Below are positions 1 through 9,020 of a DNA stretch of 64,000 nucleotides, in pieces. Where the stretch lies: contig JAIXUH010000002.1 of assembly GCA_027484145.1 (NCBI GenBank), forward strand, positions 310,001-374,000, given 5' to 3'. Within the stretch, counting starts at the first letter, position 1. Every line of letters begins with the position of its first letter. The notes under the pieces are model-generated. The model did not search any database. It saw nothing but the letters and a program-made list of their open reading frames with translations, and was not told where the DNA came from. The position numbers were made by a program, and so were the translations under genes. This DNA comes from Rhodobacter sp. Lineage in GTDB: Bacteria > Pseudomonadota > Alphaproteobacteria > Rhodobacterales > Rhodobacteraceae.

Positions 1-2
1 CC

Positions 3-452
3 GAGGCCGAAGAGGTTGATCTGCACATTCCGCCATCTGACATCCGCATCGATACGATGCGCGCGTCCGGCGCAGGCGGGCAGCATGTCAACACCACCGA
101 TTCGGCCGTGCGGATCACCCACCTGCCGACAGGCATGATCGTGACCTCGGCGCAAAAATCGCAGCACCGCAACCGCGAGATGGCGATGCAGGTCCTGCGC
201 GCGCGTCTTTATGATCTGGAACGCGCCCGTGTGGATGATGCCCGCGCGGCGGATCGCAAGGCGCAGGTCGGCTCGGGCGACCGGTCCGAGCGCATCCGGA
301 CCTACAACTTCCCGCAAGGCCGTATGACCGACCACCGCATCAACCTGACGCTCTATTCGCTGAACCAGATCATGCAGGGCGATCTGGGCGATATCGTCGA
401 TGCGCTGGTTGCCCATGATCAGGCTGAAAAACTGGCGGAGATGGAGGGGTGA
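3..452 (+). CDS. prfA: Peptide chain release factor 1 (3' part)
   Basis: Only the C-terminal 149 codons are present; the gene enters from the left edge. RF1 reads UAA/UAG stop codons and triggers release of the finished protein on the ribosome. The catalytic GGQ motif is encoded at 75-83, inside the conserved [20 protein letters not shown] block shared by class I release factors. RF1 rather than RF2 is inferred from the following prmC gene (the classical prfA-prmC pair) and from a separate, clear RF2 gene at 49893. Its TGA stop overlaps the GTG start of prmC (GTGA), so the two are translationally coupled. Confidence 0.95.
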   Translation, partial: EAEEVDLHIPPSDIRIDTMRASGAGGQHVNTTDSAVRITHLPTGMIVTSAQKSQHRNREMAMQVLRARLYDLERARVDDARAADRKAQVGSGDRSERIRTYNFPQGRMTDHRINLTLYSLNQIMQGDLGDIVDALVAHDQAEKLAEMEG

Positions 453-1297
453 GCCCCAAGAGCCTGCAGGATCTGCTGGATCGGGCCACCACGACCCTTG
501 CCGCCGCTGGAATCCAAGACGCCGCGCGTGATGCCCGCCGTCTGATGGCCTTTGTTCTGAACCTTCCCGCGCATGAAATTGCGTTTCAGCGCGACCGGGT
601 CTTGACCCTTGCAGAACAGGGCCGGTTTGGCGATGCCATTCAGGCCCGCGCCGCCCACAAACCCGTCAGCAAGATCATCGGGCAGCGCAGCTTCTGGAAA
701 CATGACTTTTTGGTCACAAACGACACGCTCGATCCCCGCCCCGAAACCGAAATGCTGGTGGCCGAGGCGCTGTCGCACCCCTTTGCGACGATGCTTGACC
801 TTGGCACCGGCACCGGATGCATCCTGATCTCTTGCCTGCTTGACCGGCCGCAGGCACAGGGCACGGGCACCGATCTGTCCGCTGCGGCCCTTGCCGTGGC
901 CACGCGCAACGCGCAGCATCTGGGCGCCGCCCCGCGGGCGCATTTCCTGCAGGCGGATTGGTTCAATGGGGTGTCAGGCCGTTTTGATCTGATCGTGTCG
1001 AACCCGCCCTACATCGCCGCCGATGAAATGGCGCTGCTTTCCCCCGACGTTCACGCATGGGACCCGCATCTGGCGCTGTCTCCGGGCGGGGATGGGCTGG
1101 CAGCCTATCGCCGCATCGCAGAGGGTGCTGCGGCGCATCTTGTGGCCAGCGGTCGCCTTCTGCTGGAGATCGGCCCGACGCAAGGGCAGGCGGTGGTGGC
1201 CTTGCTGGCCGCGCACGGCTTTGCGGCCATCCGCATCTTGCCCGATCTTGACGGGCGCGACCGGGTCGTGGCCTGCCAACTGCCCGATCCCCGCTAA
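449..1297 (+). CDS. prmC: Release factor glutamine N5-methyltransferase
   Basis: A 282-residue SAM-dependent methyltransferase that modifies the Gln of the GGQ motif in RF1 and RF2. It has an N-terminal helical substrate-binding domain (about 1-90), the SAM-binding LDLGTGTG motif (116-123) and the diagnostic NPPY motif (185-188) that holds the glutamine. The start is a GTG overlapping the prfA stop, so the enzyme is made together with its substrate. Length is normal for the family. Confidence 0.96.
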   Translation: MSPKSLQDLLDRATTTLAAAGIQDAARDARRLMAFVLNLPAHEIAFQRDRVLTLAEQGRFGDAIQARAAHKPVSKIIGQRSFWKHDFLVTNDTLDPRPETEMLVAEALSHPFATMLDLGTGTGCILISCLLDRPQAQGTGTDLSAAALAVATRNAQHLGAAPRAHFLQADWFNGVSGRFDLIVSNPPYIAADEMALLSPDVHAWDPHLALSPGGDGLAAYRRIAEGAAAHLVASGRLLLEIGPTQGQAVVALLAAHGFAAIRILPDLDGRDRVVACQLPDPR

Positions 1298-1353
1298 GAG
1301 GGCGCACAGGCACCGGGCTGCACCGGAATCCGCCGATGCTGCGCAATTACTGC

Positions 1354-1381
1354 TTGTCAGTGCGGCCTGCCTGTGTTTATT
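1354..1381 (+). promoter_or_regulatory. Possible sigma70 promoter of the DUF4167 gene
   Basis: A TTGTCA hexamer (1354-1359) and a TTTATT hexamer (1376-1381) are separated by 16 bp in the 200-bp gap after prmC, and point toward the DUF4167 start at 1498. The -10 match is only 4 of 6, so this is a suggestion from pattern alone. Confidence 0.3.
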
Positions 1382-1497
1382 GGACCCTGCAAGGGCGGGG
1401 GATGCACCCCGGCCCGGCAAAATGCCAGCCACTTCTGCCGTAAAATTTGATCGCCCCACAGGGCGCAGGCAGAAGGATAAAGCCATCAAAGGACAAG

Positions 1498-2478
1498 ATG
1501 CGCTCTTCCAAATCCCGCTCGCGTTCAAAGCAGAACCGCCCGCGCACCCTTGGCAATATTGTCAACCGTGTCTTCGACAGCTCTGGCCCGGAAGGCAAGG
1601 TCCGGGGCACGCCGCAACAGATCATCGAGAAGTATCAGGTTCTCGCCCGTGATGCGCAGCTGTCCAATGACCGCGTCGCTGCCGAAAACTTCCTGCAGCA
1701 TGCCGAGCATTACACCCGCCTTCTGGGCGAGGCGATGCGCGAAATGGCCGCCGAACAGGAAGCCCGCCAGCAGCAATATGGCCAGAACGGCAATGGCCAG
1801 AATGGTGCACCATCGTCCGGCAATGCCGGGCAGGGCGGGTATCAGGGCAACAGCGGGCAGGGGGGCGGCCAAGGCAACGCTGGTCAGGGCAATGGCGGCC
1901 AGGGCAATGGCGGCCAGGGCAATGGCGGCCAAGGTGGCGGTAACCAGAATGGCAACCGTGACCGTGATGTCCGCAATGACCGTGACAACCGGAATAACTG
2001 GCGCGATGATCGTCCATCGGACGGCAATGACCAGCCCTATATCCCTGCCGTAATGGATTATGCGCAGGATGATGATACGGGTCTGGTGGAAACCCCCGAA
2101 GCCCGCGCCCCGCGTCCTGATCCGTCCGAAGGCGAGCCGCGCCGCGAACCGCGCCCGCCGCGCCCAGAAGGCGAGCGGAATGAGCGCAACAACAACCGCC
2201 CGCGCGATGAGAACCGTCGTGACCGTGGTCCGCGCCCGCCTCGCGCAGACCGCGCCGGTGAGCGTGCGCCCGCCGATGCCCCTGCTGTGGCGCCAGAACC
2301 CGCCCCTGTTGTGGCTGCGCCCGCGGCCGTCGTTGTGGATGTGGCCCCCGCTGCTGCTGCAACCGAAGCTGCCGCCAAGCCGGCCCGCCGCCCGCGCGCG
2401 CCGAAAAAGCCCAAGGAAGGCGAGGCTGCCGCAGACGCTGCCAAAGGCGATGGTGGCCCGCTCGAGGCCGCAGAATAG
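1498..2478 (+). CDS. DUF4167 domain protein with low-complexity tail
   Basis: A 326-residue protein. The basic, Ser/Arg/Lys-rich N-terminus and the following segment (about 1-80, with RTLGNIVNRVFDSSGPEGKV and a helical QQIIEKY...LQHAEHYTRLL part) match DUF4167, an alphaproteobacterial family of unknown function. After residue ~95 comes a disordered Gly/Asn/Gln tract built from repeats, then Arg/Asp/Pro-rich and finally Ala/Pro/Lys-rich segments. The ATG at 1498 is preferred over an upstream in-frame TTG (1447) because AAAGGA precedes it and the basic N-terminus begins there. The highly charged, disordered composition suggests RNA or nucleoprotein binding, which is inference only. Confidence 0.85.
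   Translation: MRSSKSRSRSKQNRPRTLGNIVNRVFDSSGPEGKVRGTPQQIIEKYQVLARDAQLSNDRVAAENFLQHAEHYTRLLGEAMREMAAEQEARQQQYGQNGNGQNGAPSSGNAGQGGYQGNSGQGGGQGNAGQGNGGQGNGGQGNGGQGGGNQNGNRDRDVRNDRDNRNNWRDDRPSDGNDQPYIPAVMDYAQDDDTGLVETPEARAPRPDPSEGEPRREPRPPRPEGERNERNNNRPRDENRRDRGPRPPRADRAGERAPADAPAVAPEPAPVVAAPAAVVVDVAPAAAATEAAAKPARRPRAPKKPKEGEAAADAAKGDGGPLEAAE
1888..1932 (+). repeat. 15-bp tandem coding repeat (3 copies)
   Basis: Three consecutive copies of a 15-bp unit, GGCAATGGCGGCCAG (the third ends AA), encode G-N-G-G-Q repeats inside the DUF4167 protein. The near-identity of the copies at DNA level points to recent slippage or duplication, so copy number may vary between strains. Confidence 0.85.
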
Positions 2479-2490
2479 CATCTCTCTCTT

Positions 2491-2522
2491 CTCTGCGCGG
2501 CCCGGTGAACGGCGGCGCAGAG
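2491..2522. terminator. Hairpin between convergent genes
   Basis: The arms CTCTGCGC (2491-2498) and GCGCAGAG (2515-2522) form an 8-bp stem in the 51-bp gap between the DUF4167 stop and the rsmA stop. There is no clear U-tract on either strand, so it may be only a weak or factor-assisted terminator. Confidence 0.4.
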
Positions 2523-2529
2523 GAACCGC

Positions 2530-3399
2530 TTAGGCAGGTGCTGCCGCCCGCTCCTGATCGCGCCGCGCAACCGCGCGGGCCAGGGCACAAAACCCCTCCA
2601 GCCCGATCTCTTCTGCCCGTGCCGTGGGCGCAATGCCAACATCGGTAAGCAAGGCTTCGACATCGCCCCCCAGACCCTTCAGGCTGGAGCGCAGCATCTT
2701 GCGGCGCTGATTGAACGCCATGGCCGTGACCCGCGACAAGACCCCCGCCTCCGCGTCAAAGCGCGGCACTTCCAGCCGGGTCAGATGCACCACCGCCGAA
2801 TGTACCTTCGGGGCGGGCGTAAAGGCTTCGGGTGGCAGGTGCATCACGATCTTCGCATCCGTGCGCCATTGCGACAGCAACGCCAGACGGCCGTAATGCT
2901 CCCCTTTGGGCTTTGCCACGATCCGCTCGGCCACTTCCTTTTGAAACATCAAGGTCAGCGATGTCCAGAATGGCGGCCAGACCTTGGGCGACAGCCAGCG
3001 GATCAGCAATTCGGTGCCAACGTTATAGGGCAGGTTTGCCACAATGCGGATCGGCCCCGTCAACCGCCCCGTCAGGTCAAGGTCCAGCGCATCGCCCAGC
3101 ACAATCTCTACCCGGCCCGGATGTGCCGCCGCAATCTCTTCCAGTGCCGGCACACAGCGCGGGTCCTTTTCCACCACCAGCACCCGCCGCGCGCCTTCGG
3201 CCAAAAGCCCGCGCGTCAATCCTCCCGGCCCGGGCCCCACCTCCAGCACGTCGCAGGCCGACAGATCGCCCGCCATCCGGGCAATCTTGGCCGTCAGGTT
3301 CAGGTCCAGCAGAAAATTCTGCCCCAATTGTTTCTTCGCCACCAGATCATGCGCACGGATCACCTCGCGCAGCGGTGGCAAGCCATCGATCGTGCCCAT
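2530..3399 (-). CDS. rsmA: 16S rRNA dimethyladenosine transferase
   Basis: A 289-residue SAM-dependent enzyme that dimethylates two adjacent adenosines near the 3' end of 16S rRNA during 30S maturation. Visible motifs are GQNFL (26-30), the SAM loop [10 protein letters not shown] (53-62) and the catalytic NLPYN (122-126). The ATG at 3399 is chosen over a longer in-frame extension because homology begins at [14 protein letters not shown] and a GGAG lies just upstream. It is last in the lptFGD-surA-pdxA-rsmA operon and is preceded by a palindromic repeat and a six-codon mini-ORF whose TAA overlaps this ATG. Confidence 0.95.
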   Translation of the reverse strand: MGTIDGLPPLREVIRAHDLVAKKQLGQNFLLDLNLTAKIARMAGDLSACDVLEVGPGPGGLTRGLLAEGARRVLVVEKDPRCVPALEEIAAAHPGRVEIVLGDALDLDLTGRLTGPIRIVANLPYNVGTELLIRWLSPKVWPPFWTSLTLMFQKEVAERIVAKPKGEHYGRLALLSQWRTDAKIVMHLPPEAFTPAPKVHSAVVHLTRLEVPRFDAEAGVLSRVTAMAFNQRRKMLRSSLKGLGGDVEALLTDVGIAPTARAEEIGLEGFCALARAVARRDQERAAAPA

Positions 3400-3414
3400 T
3401 ATGCTCCGGCTCTT

Positions 3415-3463
3415 GTCATTTTCTGTCCCAAAATATCCCGGGGGTCCGGGGGCTGGCCCCCGG
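3415..3463 (-). repeat. Palindromic intergenic repeat, copy A
   Basis: This lies between pdxA and rsmA. Read on the minus strand it is a GC hairpin (GGGGG and CCCCC arms), then GGACCCCCGGGATATTT, then a tail reading GGACAGAAAATGAC. It is almost identical over about 49 bp to the element at 35566-35616, and shares its core with the one at 51066-51126. It contains no gene. Its position inside an operon suggests an effect on read-through or translation (inference). Confidence 0.85.
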
Positions 3464-3469
3464 TCGCCC

Positions 3470-4450
3470 TTACCGCCGGCCCGACATCGCCATCTTCCAT
3501 GCCATCCTGCAGGCCGCAACCAGCGAATCCGGCAGGGCCACCCCCTTGCCCGCAATGTCAAAGGCCGTGCCATGGTCTGGCGAGGTGCGGATGAAGGGCA
3601 GGCCAAGGGTCACATTCACCCCGCCATCGAAATCCAGCGTCTTGATCGGGATCAGGGCCTGATCGTGATAGGCGCAGATGGCCGCGTCATAGCTTTCCCG
3701 GGCGCGCGCATGAAACATCGTGTCGGCCGGCAGCGGGCCGCGCAGGTCAAACCCCGCAGCGCGCAGACGCTCTACCACCGGGCGGATCACCGCCTCATCC
3801 TCTCCACCCATCGCGCCACCTTCGCCCGCATGCGGGTTCAGCCCGGCCACGGCAATCCGGGGGGCCGCAATCCCAAAGCTGCGGATCAGGCCCGCATGGG
3901 TGACGCGGATCACCTGTTCCAGCAGGGCAGGGGTCAGGGCCTGCGGTACATCGGCCAGCGGAATATGGATCGTGGCGGGCACCACGCGCAGCATGTCGCT
4001 GGCCAGCATCATCACCACCGGAACATCCCCCGCCAGATGGGCCAGAAATTCGGTATGGCCCGGAAAGGCAAATCCGGCCCCGTCCTTCAGCGCCTTCTTG
4101 TTGATCGGTGCGGTCACGATGGCGCTGGCCTCACCCTGCTGCACAAGGTTCACCGCGCGGGCAATCACTTCGATCACGCCCCGCGCATTGGCCGGGTCTG
4201 CGAGGCCCGGGGTGGCGGGCGCGGCAAAGCTATGCGGCAGCACTGGCAGCAGATCGGCCGGCACGTCATGCGCGGCGGCAGGGCTCTCCACCACCGCCAT
4301 GGCCGTGCCCGCAGGCAAGTGCCGCGGGTCGCCCAGCCAGACAAAGGGCACATTACGGCCAAGCCTCTGACGGGCGGCCACGGCAAGCTCGGGGCCGATA
4401 CCGGCCGGTTCGCCACAGGTCATGACCAGAGGCGCGGGGGTGTGGGTCAT
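3470..4450 (-). CDS. pdxA: 4-hydroxythreonine-4-phosphate dehydrogenase
   Basis: An NAD-dependent enzyme of the DXP-dependent pyridoxal phosphate pathway. It oxidises 4-phosphohydroxy-threonine, and its product is condensed by PdxJ. The protein shows GEPAGIGPE near the N-terminus, the GHTEF motif, LNPHAGEGG and the C-terminal [16 protein letters not shown] block with metal-binding His residues. Length from the ATG at 4450 is 326 residues, normal for PdxA. A GTG at 4501 that overlaps the surA stop (GTGA) would add 17 residues and cannot be excluded, because coupling to surA would favour it. Confidence 0.93.
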   Translation of the reverse strand: MTHTPAPLVMTCGEPAGIGPELAVAARQRLGRNVPFVWLGDPRHLPAGTAMAVVESPAAAHDVPADLLPVLPHSFAAPATPGLADPANARGVIEVIARAVNLVQQGEASAIVTAPINKKALKDGAGFAFPGHTEFLAHLAGDVPVVMMLASDMLRVVPATIHIPLADVPQALTPALLEQVIRVTHAGLIRSFGIAAPRIAVAGLNPHAGEGGAMGGEDEAVIRPVVERLRAAGFDLRGPLPADTMFHARARESYDAAICAYHDQALIPIKTLDFDGGVNVTLGLPFIRTSPDHGTAFDIAGKGVALPDSLVAACRMAWKMAMSGRR

Positions 4451-4497
4451 CGGCGGATAAGTCCGTTCTGCAAGGGGGGCTGCGACAGCCTGCGCCG

Positions 4498-5712
4498 TCA
4501 CGGCGTCTCGATCACGGCTTCCGAACGCAATTCTTCCAAAAAGCCCTCGGACAGCAGGGTCAGCTGCTGCGCGATCAGCTGTTCACGCACGGCATTGCGG
4601 TCAATGGCCACATCGCTTTTCGGCCCGCGCGAACACAGCATCAGGAACACCCGCCAGCCCCCGCGCACCAGCGCCGTCGAGCTTTCGCCGGGGTCAAGCT
4701 GCGCCAGTTGCAGGCCGACATCGGCAGGCAGTTCACCCACGGTTTTCGTGGCAATGGTCAGCCGGTTTTCCGGCAGGCCACGCGCCTCTTCGAACAGGTC
4801 CTTGCAGGTGTCTACCCGGTTTTCCAGCGCAACCGCATCGGCCTGAACCGTGGGGGTATTGGGCAACAGGTATTCGGCATATTCGACCTGTGCCACCGGT
4901 GGCGCGGTCGACTGGTCTTCGCCCACATCGCGCAACTGGAAAATTGCCACAGCATTGGGCAGGGTGACCGGATCAGACACCTGCCCCGGCGCAAGGCCCA
5001 GCACAAGCTGCACGATCTGCGCCGGCAATTCCGAAGCGGGCGTCCAGTCCAGCCGCCCGCCGCGCCCGGCCGAGGGCGAGGCAGAATAGGTGCGCGCCGC
5101 ACGGGCGAAATCTTCTTCCGACGCAATCTCACCCTTCAGCCGCCGGGCAAGCGCCAGTTCATCAGCCGGGTCGCCCTCGACCGGGATGACCAGTTCGGAC
5201 ACCAGCAATTGAATGGCGCTGCGCACAGCGCCCGAGGCAATGGCGCGGTCCACCTCGGCCTCGGTCACCGAAACCAAAGGCAGGTATTTCGCCCGCACCA
5301 GTTCGCGCCAGATCAGACCATTTCCGGCAAAATCGCGGAAGGTTTCAGGGGCGACGCCGCCCTGAGCCAAAGCCTCCAGAAACTGTTCAACCGTCAGATT
5401 GGCACGGCCGGCAAATTCGGTCATGCCCTGTTCAAGCTGTTCGCGCGTCAGCTTCAGGCCCACGCGGCGTGCTTCGCCCCCGGCAAGGCGGTCTTGCAAC
5501 AGGCCGCGCAACGCCTCTTTCTCGGGGTCGCCGGGCGCCCGCAGCAAGGCGAGGAACTGCATCCGCTGCTCAAGCTCATATTGCGTGATCACCGACCCGT
5601 TGATCCGCATGACCGGTGCAAAGGGTGATCCGCCGGTCTGTGCGGACGCGGGGGATATCACAAGCGTCAATGCCACTGCCGCGGCTGCCACACATTTCTG
5701 CCAAGTCATCAT
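4498..5712 (-). CDS. surA: Periplasmic chaperone / peptidyl-prolyl isomerase SurA
   Basis: About 404 residues with a clear signal peptide ending in ASA-Q. SurA escorts outer-membrane proteins, including LptD, through the periplasm to the BAM complex. The N-terminal chaperone region (NGSVITQYELEQR) and a parvulin-like region (GGRLDWTPASELP, followed by LGLAPGQVSDPV) are visible. Only one parvulin-type domain is evident, as is usual in alphaproteobacteria. Tandem ATGs at 5712 and 5709 are both possible starts. It lies 61 bp after lptD and overlaps pdxA's alternative start. Confidence 0.88.
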   Translation of the reverse strand: MMTWQKCVAAAAVALTLVISPASAQTGGSPFAPVMRINGSVITQYELEQRMQFLALLRAPGDPEKEALRGLLQDRLAGGEARRVGLKLTREQLEQGMTEFAGRANLTVEQFLEALAQGGVAPETFRDFAGNGLIWRELVRAKYLPLVSVTEAEVDRAIASGAVRSAIQLLVSELVIPVEGDPADELALARRLKGEIASEEDFARAARTYSASPSAGRGGRLDWTPASELPAQIVQLVLGLAPGQVSDPVTLPNAVAIFQLRDVGEDQSTAPPVAQVEYAEYLLPNTPTVQADAVALENRVDTCKDLFEEARGLPENRLTIATKTVGELPADVGLQLAQLDPGESSTALVRGGWRVFLMLCSRGPKSDVAIDRNAVREQLIAQQLTLLSEGFLEELRSEAVIETP

Positions 5713-5773
5713 TTGCTTTGCCGTCACTTGCCTTGTGCCCACACCTTGCCCGGACCCTTGTTTCCCGCCGCGA

Positions 5774-7921
5774 TCATCGGCACATCCGCGCAGGGCCCGC
5801 CTTCGAGCCACTGCCGAAGCCCACCAGATCGACAGAAAGGCCGAAATCCGTTGTCGGCCTTACACTAGTCGAGGATGTGAACCGACGCGAGAGAGAAAGA
5901 TCGACCAGCACGCATTCGTTCTTGAACCGAAAGCCAAGGCCCGCCCGGTTGGCGCGGTCGGCCTGAAAATCATAGCGCGCGCCTGCGGTCGCGGTCCAGT
6001 TGCCGGTCACCTCATAACTGCCATCGACCGCAAGTTCCGAAATCGGCTCCAGACGGTCCTCCTGCTGATCGGCCACCAGCCAGATATAGGACCCGGCCAC
6101 GTCAAAGCGCCCCGTGGTCAGGTCAAGCCGGGATTCGGATTTGGTCAGCTTGAAGTCATCCGAGAATAGCATCCGATGGCTAAGCCCCATGCCCTCCGGC
6201 AGGCTCAGTTGCAGGGCGGCCAGCCAGTCGGACCTGTCGCCATCCAGCCCGGAGGCCGCCGAGAACTGGCCCAGATCATCGGTCCGGATCACCCGTCCTA
6301 CAGCGGTCGACAGGGTCCAGCCCGCCGGATCGACGCGCGTGTAGGCCAGCCCAAGGTTCAGCCGCCCGCCGCGTTCCGTTGCGTCAGAGCCGGGATAGCG
6401 GTTCAGCGCAAACAAATTGGCCTCATCAAACTCGACAAGGATCGAGTCTTCGTTGGGAAAGGTTTCCGTTCCCTTGGGCGACCAGACGGCCTGCACCACG
6501 GGTTCAATCACATGCGACACGCCCCCCGCGCCGACCTTGGCCCAAGGCCACCGCAATTCAGCCGCCACGCCGCCATGGAAGCGCGAGCGGTTGCCGCCAT
6601 AGACGCTGTCCTGCCCGATGCTATAGGCGTCAGACGACACTTCGGCCACGGCGGCCCCCTGAATGCCCATCGGCAGGGTCCAGTTGCGCCGCCAATCCAG
6701 CCGCAGAGAGGCCCGGCTGACATCGCGCCCGTCGGAAATGCCGTCGCTGTCAAGGTCAAGCGCATTGTCCGAACTGCGGTAATGCGAATGGGTCTGAAAC
6801 CGCAGTCCGGCCTCGCCCCCCAAGGGCCCACCCGAAAAGCGGCGGTGAAAGGTGAAATCGGCAATGACAGACGGCAGGGTGGAATTCACCTCTCCGGCGC
6901 GAATGGACCGGATGCCGATCAGCCGCCCCGAGATGTGTTCGTTGCGCCGCGTGCGGCTGACCTCAAGTCGGCTGTCGAGCCGGTCCTTGGCGGGCAGTCC
7001 GTAATCCAGCAGATAGGCCGGGTCGCTGACCACTTCGCCGGCGAAGGTCAGCTTGAAATCACGCGGCAAATCGAAGGTGCCTTCGGCATCAAGGTGATAG
7101 CGCGTGATACCGGGCACCAGATCATCGCGCGACAACGCACCCTGCAGGGCGATTTCGCCGGTACGGAACGCCTGACGATAGCGCAATTCCACCGTACGCC
7201 CGGCCTTGGTTGAAAGGTAGGGCGTGATCGTCAGATCGCGGTGCGGCCCAAGCGCGATGAAATAGGGCAGCTTGATCCCGGTCCCTAGGCCCGAGGTGGT
7301 GCGGATGCGCGGCATCAGAAAGCCGGTGGACCGCGCCAAGGTGGGGTCGGGCATGCGCAGGCGCGGAAAGTATAGGACCGGAATGCCCGCCACACGGAAT
7401 TGCGCGTTGTCGAAATAGATCTGGCGTTCCTGCTGATCATGGATCACCCGCCGCGCCCGGATTTCCCACAAGGGGGTGGTGTCGCCTGCACAGACCTTGC
7501 ACGACGAGGCCACGCTGTTGTTCAGTTGCGTATACCGCCCGCCCACGCGCTGAATCTGCGATGCGGCCAGTTGCAGTTCCCGGTTCAGAACAAGGCGGGC
7601 ACTGTCCAGCACCCCTTCGGTCAGGTCGGCAGAGAGTTCGGCCTGCGACGCGATCAGGACCGTATCGCTGCCATCGACAATGACAATGGGGCCGGAAATG
7701 GTCAGCCGGTCACCAGCGCGGTCATAGACGATGCGCGACGCGCGCAGCGTGGTGCGACGGTAAAACACCTCGACCCCGCCATCGGCAATCAGTTGCCCGG
7801 CGGCATCCACACGCACCTGATCGGCGACCAAGGCGGCCATGTCCTGCGCCTGTGGGGCCGAGAGCGGCGCCAAGGCGATGAAAGCGGCGGCCAGTAGGGC
7901 CAGAAGCGGACGGCGCGCCAT
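5774..7921 (-). CDS. lptD: LPS-assembly protein LptD
   Basis: A 715-residue outer-membrane protein that inserts lipopolysaccharide into the outer leaflet with LptE. It has a signal peptide ending APQAQ, an N-terminal OstA-like beta-jellyroll (about 25-150, containing DRLTISGPIVIVDG), a Cys pair in SSCKVCAGD, and then a large beta-barrel ending near the C-terminus, with one further Cys in KNECVLVDLSL. The start at 7921 is chosen because GGAGG lies nine bases upstream. It begins one base after the lptG stop. The Cys arrangement differs from the four-Cys E. coli protein, so the disulfide pattern must be different. Confidence 0.95.
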   Translation of the reverse strand: MARRPLLALLAAAFIALAPLSAPQAQDMAALVADQVRVDAAGQLIADGGVEVFYRRTTLRASRIVYDRAGDRLTISGPIVIVDGSDTVLIASQAELSADLTEGVLDSARLVLNRELQLAASQIQRVGGRYTQLNNSVASSCKVCAGDTTPLWEIRARRVIHDQQERQIYFDNAQFRVAGIPVLYFPRLRMPDPTLARSTGFLMPRIRTTSGLGTGIKLPYFIALGPHRDLTITPYLSTKAGRTVELRYRQAFRTGEIALQGALSRDDLVPGITRYHLDAEGTFDLPRDFKLTFAGEVVSDPAYLLDYGLPAKDRLDSRLEVSRTRRNEHISGRLIGIRSIRAGEVNSTLPSVIADFTFHRRFSGGPLGGEAGLRFQTHSHYRSSDNALDLDSDGISDGRDVSRASLRLDWRRNWTLPMGIQGAAVAEVSSDAYSIGQDSVYGGNRSRFHGGVAAELRWPWAKVGAGGVSHVIEPVVQAVWSPKGTETFPNEDSILVEFDEANLFALNRYPGSDATERGGRLNLGLAYTRVDPAGWTLSTAVGRVIRTDDLGQFSAASGLDGDRSDWLAALQLSLPEGMGLSHRMLFSDDFKLTKSESRLDLTTGRFDVAGSYIWLVADQQEDRLEPISELAVDGSYEVTGNWTATAGARYDFQADRANRAGLGFRFKNECVLVDLSLSRRFTSSTSVRPTTDFGLSVDLVGFGSGSKAGPARMCR

Positions 7922-7922
7922 G

Positions 7923-9020
7923 TCAGCCATCCTCCAGATGCAACAAGAGGCCAAGCGCCAGTAAGGTTGCGGCAACGGGCGCGGCCCAAGCCGATAGCAG
8001 TATGGGGATTTGCCCGTTCACGCCAAGGACTTGGGCGAAGTTGCGCAAAAAGAAGATCGCGAACCCGCCCAGAACTGCCATCAGCACCAGCACCCCGGTC
8101 TTGCCAAAGCGGGCGTGGCGCATGGTGAAACCCGCCGCCACCAGCACCATCGCAACCAGCAAAAGCGGTTGGGCGAGTTCCATCTGATACCATACGCGAT
8201 GTGCCCGCGCGGAAAAGCCCGCACGTTCAAGTCCGGCGATATAATCGGGCAGGCCCCAGAAGGGAACGGCGGATGGTTCGCCAAAGCTGTCCCGAATGCC
8301 TTCGCGCGTCAGGTTTGACGCGATAAGGGCCCCGTCAGGCAATTGTGTGGCGCCGCGTTCGGGGTTTGCCCCCGACAAGGCCCATTCCTTGGCCCCGGTC
8401 AATGACCATGCGCCCGGCTCCAGACTCGCGCGTTCTGCCTCGATCCGCGATTGGGGCAGGCCGGTGGCATCAAAGGTCAGAAAGGTGACCCCGAAAATCT
8501 CGGTCCCGTCCGTATTGGCCCTGATCGCCCGGATCACCGTTTGCCCCTCACTCCCGCCTTGGCGCAGCCACAGACCGGTTTCGGTCAGCGACAGTGTGCT
8601 TTCCGCGCCCTGTGCAATCCGCGCCCATAGGCGATCGTATTCTTTCTGGGTTGCCGCGACCAGCGGGTTCAGCACCGCAATCGCCGCCAGACCGATGACA
8701 AAGGACACCAGCACGGGGGCCAGCAGAAAGCGCAGGCCCGACCGCCCCGCCGCCCGGATCACCACCAGTTCCGACGACCGCGCGAGTGACAAGAACAGCG
8801 TGATCGCCGAAAGGATCGTGATCAACGGCAAGATGCGATAGAGGCCCGACGGCGTGTTCATCGCTGCCAGCCGCAGCGCCGCGCCCGTGCTGATGCCCTG
8901 ATCGGAAAAGCGGCGCAATTGTTCGACCACGTCGATCAGCAGCATGATCGCCAGAAAGACCATGAACACCTGCACGAAGGACCAGAAGAACCGCCGCCCG
9001 ATGTAGCGTGACAGGATCAT
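7923..9020 (-). CDS. lptG: LPS export ABC transporter permease LptG
   Basis: A 365-residue inner-membrane permease that with LptF and the ATPase LptB extracts LPS from the inner membrane and passes it to LptC. It has the typical plan of an N-terminal block of helices (MILSRYIGRRFFWSFVQVFMVFL onward), a periplasmic beta-jellyroll domain and C-terminal helices. The ATG at 9020 overlaps the lptF stop (ATGA), which fixes the start. It is followed after one base by lptD. Confidence 0.95.
   Translation of the reverse strand: MILSRYIGRRFFWSFVQVFMVFLAIMLLIDVVEQLRRFSDQGISTGAALRLAAMNTPSGLYRILPLITILSAITLFLSLARSSELVVIRAAGRSGLRFLLAPVLVSFVIGLAAIAVLNPLVAATQKEYDRLWARIAQGAESTLSLTETGLWLRQGGSEGQTVIRAIRANTDGTEIFGVTFLTFDATGLPQSRIEAERASLEPGAWSLTGAKEWALSGANPERGATQLPDGALIASNLTREGIRDSFGEPSAVPFWGLPDYIAGLERAGFSARAHRVWYQMELAQPLLLVAMVLVAAGFTMRHARFGKTGVLVLMAVLGGFAIFFLRNFAQVLGVNGQIPILLSAWAAPVAATLLALGLLLHLEDG

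Noticed and set aside
1888-1932. CRISPR-like array
   Set aside because: The 15-bp units have no spacers, are in frame within a protein gene and encode GNGGQ repeats.
1525-2481. Long minus-strand open frames opposite the DUF4167 gene
   Set aside because: They are produced by the repetitive GC-rich coding sequence on the other strand; the plus-strand frame has the DUF4167 domain and a ribosome-binding site.
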